Assembly (NCBI GenBank): GCA_963556255.1
Contig: OY744605.1
Span: forward strand, 436,352 to 500,351
Direction of reading: 5' to 3'
DNA length: 64,000 nucleotides
From: Allolobophora icterica
Taxonomy: Eukaryota > Annelida > Clitellata > Crassiclitellata > Lumbricidae
The notes below the pieces were generated by a model. That model worked only from the letters and a program-made list of their open reading frames with translations. It was not told the DNA's origin and searched no databases. The position numbers were made by a program, and so were the translations under genes. Below, in pieces: positions 58,143-64,000 of the stretch; position 1 is the stretch's first letter, and each line of letters starts with the position of its first letter.

Positions 58143-59826
58143 AGTGGTAGGCTTCAACGTCCTTGGCACTGTCAACTCACGACCCATTCTTTCTGCAGGA
58201 GGCTTCCGATGTCGAACAGGGTTCACGAGATGACCAGGCAGATCAAAAATTGTTGGAACAGAACCTGAAGACAAACAAATTTTTTATAGTTCACACATTG
58301 ATTGTAAGTAATAAGCTTACAATGGTACTTCAGCAATAACCCACACTCAGAAACCATAACCATCCTTGCAATACCTTGTCAGAAATGTGAACTCAGCCTG
58401 CCTCAATTATACAATTTACCATCAATTACCAGGTTAATTAAGCAATTACCAGGTTAACAACACTGTTAAGAAATTTTGCCTGGCTATGAGAATGCTTGCA
58501 ATCACGTTTTAATTTTCATTTGCACGTAAGCCATTATGAGCAGTTCTAAGATTACATACCTACTATCTGTGCAAGCTCTGTTCTTTGCCATGAAGATTCA
58601 AAATAATCACGTTTTAATTTTTATTTGCACGTAAGCCATTATAAGCAAAATACGGTCAGTGCAGTTCTAAGTTTACATACCTACTATCTGCGCAAGCTCT
58701 GTTCTTGCCCCTCTGTTCCACCAGGTCACCGCGCTCTCAGCTCTGCTCACCGCAGCGACCTGTACATCCCGTTTGCACACACTGCTACTGTGCAGCAGCG
58801 TGCTTTCTCTGTGGCTGGACACACAATCTGGAATGGGCTTCCTTCCAAGTTGCTGTCCCTTTCTTGAGACCTGTCCACCTCTTTTTTCTCTGCTCTTAGG
58901 GCTGTGCTTTTTTGCCAGGGTTTGGGCTGGTAGCACCTCTGAATAGTTGCCTTGAAGGGGCACTATATAAATGCTCAGTAGATTGATTGAGTGATCACTT
59001 AATTATATCATGTAAGCTGTTATGAACTAAAAATGCTATGAATTTACCTGCTTTAAGTTGAACTCTAAGTCCAGTGCGATCAAAGCAATCGGATGTGAAG
59101 TGGCTTGAACAGACACGTGAGTGTATGGTTGCTTTAAATGCTTTCCGATGCATGGCATGTTCCCATTTTCTCGCAAGATCTGGTTTCGACCATGGAAAGC
59201 TGTCGTATAAAAACAAGAGATCTTTAGTTTCAGTTGATAAATGACATAAACACCCAACAACACTATTATAATTCTTCGAATCAAAATGGTTAATCCAGTG
59301 CACAACTGTTTATACTCGGCATGGGACAAGATCCATAAGTAGTTGCATATAGTATCAAAGCAGTGAATATTGAAAATGGCTAGTGCTCTCAATAATTGAC
59401 AATCTGGGGAACTTGAATATGACATTTGTATGCATTTAATTGTTGAATTTGCAAGAAACACCGTAGAACCGAACAACGACGCTGCACACACAAATGGGAG
59501 ATGCACTTGGGCGGTTGTAGCACTCTATTCTATCGTGGTCTGGGTCAGAAGGACGGCAAGTAGGGACCTAGTCTGCTCAAGATTTACCCAGAACTGTTTT
59601 AGTTAAAAATAAAAAACCCAAAGATAAGTTGAAATTATAAACATATTTATACATCCAAAATAATAGACATTTTGAAACATAGCACTTACGCATGAAATGT
59701 TATTCCTTGCTGCTTGGAGCGTTCGCGGGAATAGTGTGTACACCCGTACGCAACGCATCTTTTTCCACCATATCTTTTCTTTTTCATTTTTTCCTCCAAC
59801 AAATATTCTTCCTTCCTATCTGCCAT
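58101..59826 (-). CDS. THAP-domain protein, 3 exons, 150 residues
   Basis: Exons 59826-59690 (ATG, donor gtaagt), 59199-59048 (acceptor tacgacag, donor gtaaat) and 58264-58101 (acceptor tcttcag, stop TAA). Phases 2 and 1 match. The junction joins CVAYGCTHYSRERSKQQGI-TFHA to FPWSKPDLARKWEHAM and RVCSSHFTSDCFDRTG, a full THAP zinc finger (C-x4-C...C-x2-H) with the FPW motif. Exon 3 encodes SVPTIFDLPGHL and RKPPAERMG, a typical post-THAP linker. THAP domains bind DNA and sit at the N-terminus of P-element transposases. The frame stops right at the inverted transposase segment, so this looks like the severed N-terminus of that transposase. Whether it is expressed is unknown. Confidence 0.68.
58690..58990 (+). 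pseudogene. LINE reverse transcriptase C-terminus and 3' tail
   Basis: The plus strand encodes RSDLYIPFAHTATVQQRAFS and VAGHTIWNGLPSKL, the conserved end of CR1/L2-type ORF2. It is followed by the tail ggggcactatataaatgctc. Inserted in the intron between THAP exons 2 and 3. Confidence 0.8.
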
Positions 59827-60655
59827 TTTTGTCCTATAAAGTTTCCACGCCGAAAATGCCACGATTCACCGCAAACGACCTTGTTCAAAACTAGCGCTTG
59901 TCGTGCAGTCGTTGGTGAATCGGTGTTTACCAACCCAACATGGCCGCCAGCCAAAACAGTCCAGCGACTTCAGCAAAAACCACGTGACCCCATCGGCCTG
60001 GTACAGACACATGTATGTAACTGAAGTGTTTCTCTAGCACGTTTCTGCATTCTGTTGGCTCCATCTCTTTTTGCATTCTATTGGCTCCATGGTGTTTGTG
60101 TTTCTGCTCATTACAGCAGACGATTGGCCAAGCAACTGCCAGCAAATACCAGCGTACTGGTGCCACACAACCTCCTTCTGCTGCCCTGCAGCGTCGAACA
60201 GCCGGCCAGGGAACCGGGTTTCCTACCCCAAACATTCACACCATCAAAGTCGTCGAGTGAAGAAGCTGATCGTGCATAGGGCGTCTTTCACCACAACCAC
60301 CATCAGCAGCTACAGCATCCTTGGAAGAGATCACAGAGGCAGAAAGACACTGGATGTGACATGCTATCAGTGCAGAGTTTCGCTCAAAATCTGACAGACT
60401 AGTATCATGCATTTTAATTTATGAAATATATTTAAATCACGAAGGTTAAATATATTTCGTTATTTAATATATTTAGTCATTAAATATATTTTAGAAAACA
60501 TTCAGTCTTTCACAGGTTTCATCGTATAACAGCCAAGAAACAGAAACTGCAAATCCTGTCTTATATTAACCTTCGACCTCTACTGAATTATATTAGAATC
60601 TCTGCTGAATTCTTTGCGAAAACAACCATGTCTTTGAAAGCGTCAGGCATACAGT
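59827..60655. other. Intergenic, THAP gene to BRD7 3' end
   Basis: Several weak open frames on both strands, none recognised. AT-rich near 60,410-60,500, which may be the BRD7 3' UTR. Confidence 0.4.
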
Positions 60656-63600
60656 TCACGAAGCAATGTCCATTTGGTCTTCTGCTGATGCATCAGGCTG
60701 GTTCCCTGTCAGATCGTTTTCCTGGGCGCTGGTCCCCTGCTGAAAAATGTCAAGCAGGTCATCGTCTATCTCTGACATTTCGTCCGTTCTTGCATTCCTT
60801 CCACCACCGATGTCGTCTCCACTTTTTACGGCGGGTGATGCCTGTGACGTGGGCCACGACGACGAAGAGGCAGATGATGACACTGCTTGAGCGCTGTCGC
60901 CTGTGTCATCGTTGCTAGGCAACAGAGCTATTCCCATGGCGGCTCGAACACTCTCAGCTTTGACGACGTCGCCCGGTGTAACCTGTATGAACACCAAATC
61001 TGCTGGTTCTCAACTTCTCGTCAGTTTAACAACACTTTAACACAATTAGAAAATATAGCTTTAGAGATTTAACTTATCTTCATGACAAAGCACTTCTAAT
61101 CAACAAGACGTAAACTCAGAAAACATTATTGTAATTACGACGTGATGTTTTGTCCATAGCAATCTACGCTTGAATAGGTATAATACGCAGTCAGTTTACA
61201 CTGCGTAAATCACAGAGGACTTGGCAGACAGACGATTATTTCAACGAACAATTCATTCCAGAGTTTCTCAGCTGAACCTAGAACAGTTCTGCTAAATGCC
61301 ACTCACCTGTTTAACGAGTTCTGTCAGTTTTCGTGTCACTTTGTTCGCTGTAAGTAAAGAAAAAAACGCTAATGTAAGACACTTTGTTAAACCACTGTTA
61401 TTCTTTATTTTATTTATTTTTATCAAAGATACTTGAAACTCTGCTGATTTGTGGTAGAGAAGTGCAGATGTTGAAAATAAGTTGGCACTAGTTGAAGAAA
61501 ACAGCTTGCAGAAAAATTAAATTTATTCTAATTAAGTTCTTTTGAGGAATCTACACCACAGCGAGTGCAGTTTAGTCACCTTCCACATCGATCATACCCA
61601 TTCACAGTTCATTCCGTGCGGCTTCAAGATCTGGATTCAAGACTAAGAAGAGCAGTCCCTTAAGCTAGCCCTGAGGTAGCCATGGGTGTCAAGTGTCCTC
61701 TCCCTCGCCGTCTCATCTTCCCACCGACAGTGTATGGTCAGTATACTCATTACAGCTAAGTTGGCTAGGGTGCACAGGTGGGGCAGAAATCTCGAACCAA
61801 ATTTCTACCCTGGCAGGGATTTGAACCCCGACACTCACCACTACACTATCGAGCACCCCCACATTACTAAAACTACAATAAAAGAGAATTGAAAATGTTG
61901 CCGACCCAGTTCAATTTCTTCTTTTGATGGATCTCGTACGTAGGCGAGATGTTCCGGCAGCTTCTCGCTCAGTCTTTCGTACTGGGTGCGCTGTAGGTCC
62001 ATGATCAACTCGGCCGCACTATCGAGTTTCTTCTGGGTCTCCTGGTTTCCATCTTCCAACTGCTGTGCTCCGTGATCTTAAAAATAAATCACAATAATGC
62101 ATTAAGACTTTAACAATGAGCATGTACTAAAAGTGACTGGGAATGTAATTCATCTCGTCGTTCAGTGAAAGAACTGCCTCACTCAACTCATCAGTCAGTC
62201 AGTCCAAGTGACATATATCATCAGTAAACAATCAACTCATAAGTCAATCAGTAAGTAAGTCTATGTGACTGTTGTGACATATACCAAGTAAACCTGCATT
62301 AGAAGTTTAGACAAAAGAGGAGTGAATAAAACTGACCAAAGTTATTTAGAAACGACATCTCAATTCCAATGTCATCGAGATTGTTCTTCGTTTGACTCGA
62401 ACTTGTGGCACTCGGCTGATCAACATCCGCCTTAAACCAACCAACCAAAAATCTCCATGGTAACTAAACTGACAACTGCCTTAATCATCCAAACACATAA
62501 ATCTCCATGGTAACTATACTGACAATCAACTGACAAATTCATCAATCATCTTACAAACACTGCTTCAATCAATCAGTCAAATTAAAATGTTTACATTAAG
62601 TGATTTCATAATATACCGTACTAAGCCACTTACAGCCTCCATCTCATCTGACAATCCTGTTTTAAATACTAATCATTATCAATGCCCCATTTGCTTTGTG
62701 TTATTTGAAAACTGATCATTGTTCTTTAGAAGACCAAATCAACTCACTCCTGCTTCGTCCGTTTCTGGCTCTGTTATTTCTACTTCCTGTTCTTGTTTCT
62801 CCTTCTCCTCCTGCTCAAAATCACCAAAATTCAGACAGATATAGAATTTCTGAATAATCAGCAACATCTTTGAAAGTGACGCAAAATATCGACTGCAGTC
62901 AGGTCTAGATTCAGGTTGATCAGAAGGAGAAGCCAAAGAAGAAGAGAGATACATGTAACATGTTTTTAAACCCAGCAATTAACTTCAGTATCAATAGATT
63001 CCAGGTCTAAACTTCTTAGGACTAATTAAGTATGTAATCTTTTATTAGCACGAGACAAAGGCTCATACTTTACAATAGATACAGTGGCGAAAAGCAGCAC
63101 AACAGAAAATGTTCGTTAGTTTAGTGGGAGGCATTCCTTGAGATCAGAGGACTGTGGGTATCCGCGCCTCAGATTCGCATTTCTCCGCACCTCAGATTTG
63201 CATTTCTGTGTGACTGCGCGCGTTAGAAATGTTTGTAATAATAATAATAATAATAGGAGTTGGCTGCAAACCTTCAAAATAAACGTCACATGGTCGACTC
63301 TAAAATCTTGTTTGTTGCAACTTGCTTAACCACTGTGGCCTTAGTTCTCATTGTCCTCATCCATTGAATTTCGACCAGGATTCACCAACAGATACTGTTA
63401 TTTTGATTATTATGATTTCACCTAAAGCGATCATCGACCAATTACTTGTGCATTAGGAAATGGAGTTACAGAAGTCATTAGGTTAGAATGAGGAGTCTAC
63501 AGGTCTGAAGAGCAGGTGATTAGGAGATACCTAATCATGATACCTGTACAGTTGATTAGATGTGCAACCTACCTGTTCGAGCATTGCCATGACTTTCGAA

Positions 63601-63664
63601 TGTTCACCGGACGTCAAAACGTTGAGCAGATCATCGACCATTGAGATTGTATAATCGCCTGCGT
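60656..63664 (-). CDS. BRD7: BRD7, 3' exons (6 in window)
   Basis: Minus-strand exons: 63664-63573, 62813-62748, 62430-62337, 62076-61906, 61347-61307 and 60982-60656 (stop TGA). Phases match throughout. The first encodes DAGDYTISMVDDLLNVLTSG, the DUF3512 region shared by BRD7 and BRD9. Later come an acidic Glu-rich exon, DDIGIEMSFLNNFG, LIMDLQRTQYERLSEKLPEH, and across the last junction LTELVKQ-VTPGDVVKAESVRAAMGI. This VTPGD...AMGI string is the BRD7 C-terminal signature and is not in BRD9. BRD7 is a bromodomain subunit of PBAF-type SWI/SNF complexes. The bromodomain exons would lie past 64,000. The C-terminal tail after AMGI (about 90 residues, Ser/Asp rich) is longer than I expect. An extra exon near 62,850-62,950 is possible. 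Confidence 0.85.
61570..61862 (-). mobile_element. SINE family 2 (reverse)
   Basis: Read in reverse: tcgatagtgtagtggtgagt (A box) and cggggttcaaatccctgcc (B box). Lies between BRD7 exons 61,906 and 61,347. Confidence 0.65.
62450..62535. repeat. Two-copy repeat with CTCCATGGTAAC
   Basis: aaatctccatggtaactaaa-type unit at about 62,449 and 62,508, in a BRD7 intron. Each fits the loose RFX consensus. Confidence 0.55.
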
Positions 63665-63719
63665 CTGTCACAAAATGGTGTAGGCTGCAAAATACCAACA
63701 TCCACCAAACATCACTTAC

Positions 63720-63740
63720 ACACACACACACACACACACA
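63720..63740. repeat. (CA)n microsatellite
   Basis: About ten CA units, just upstream (in gene direction) of a BRD7 exon. Confidence 0.9.
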
Positions 63741-63807
63741 GTCTATATCATCAGCAAGCATGTGACGACAATGGGTTCTGATCTCCTATTGCACTGGGCC
63801 TGTTTAG

Positions 63808-64000
63808 CAGTGTTATTTTCGTTCCAGGGAATAGAATAGGAATAATAATTATTTAATATTAGTTCCACGGAACGAAAACTGGAACGAAAAATAATTGTGG
63901 AACGAGAATAGAATAGGAATAAAAATTTCAATATTTTTCGAGAACGAGAACGGAATAGAATAAAAATTAATTTTCAAGACGAGAACGAAATAGAATAAAA
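63808..64000. mobile_element. Left end of a hAT-like MITE, cut by the window
   Basis: Starts CAGTGTTATTTTCGTTCC and contains inverted ggaacgaaaa/ttttcgttcc repeats and gaatagaataggaat blocks. The right end is outside the window. Confidence 0.5.

Noticed and set aside
59927..60394. Overlapping ORFs of about 100 residues on both strands
   Set aside because: No recognisable domain or splice structure; considered as further THAP or POC5 exons, but neither phase nor sequence fits.

Overview
The window is animal nuclear DNA. Genes are split by spliceosomal introns (GT-AG, plus one probable GC-AG), and the encoded families are animal ones: a DUF4795 flagellar protein, an FGFR-type receptor tyrosine kinase, POC5 and BRD7. 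Dense microsatellites, tRNA-derived SINEs, a CR1/L2-type LINE and many hAT-like MITEs suggest an invertebrate, perhaps marine. I cannot name the species.

Layout. (1) 6-13,536, plus strand: the 3' part of a QRICH2/C16orf96-like gene, 13 exons, 660 residues in the window. (2) About 13.5-28 kb: no confident host gene. It is a transposon graveyard holding two copies of a CTTGGT-rich hAT-like element, CR1/L2-type LINE fragments, short MITEs with 7-8 bp target-site duplications, a decayed pogo-like transposon and long simple repeats. (3) 28,487-30,177, plus: a two-exon gene for a 180-residue OTU-type cysteine protease-like protein. (4) 42,161-32,269, minus: a complete 11-exon FGFR-like receptor kinase (642 residues), with repeats in its introns. 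(5) 42.4-44.5 kb: an element with terminal inverted repeats, inserted into another copy of itself and also interrupted by a SINE. (6) 46,190-54,682, plus: POC5 centriolar protein, 10 exons, at least 567 residues; a nested hAT-like element sits in intron 7. (7) 56.7-59.8 kb: a P-element/THAP9-type transposase relic whose middle segment is inverted relative to its ends, plus a three-exon THAP-only reading frame. (8) 63,664-60,656, minus: the 3' exons of BRD7; the bromodomain would lie beyond the window.

The two plus-strand structural genes (QRICH2-like and POC5) both belong to families tied to cilia, flagella or centrioles. An intron of the first carries a 53-bp tandem repeat with one RFX X-box-type palindrome per unit. 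All exon coordinates come from reading splice sites, phase and family similarity by eye, without transcript or database support.
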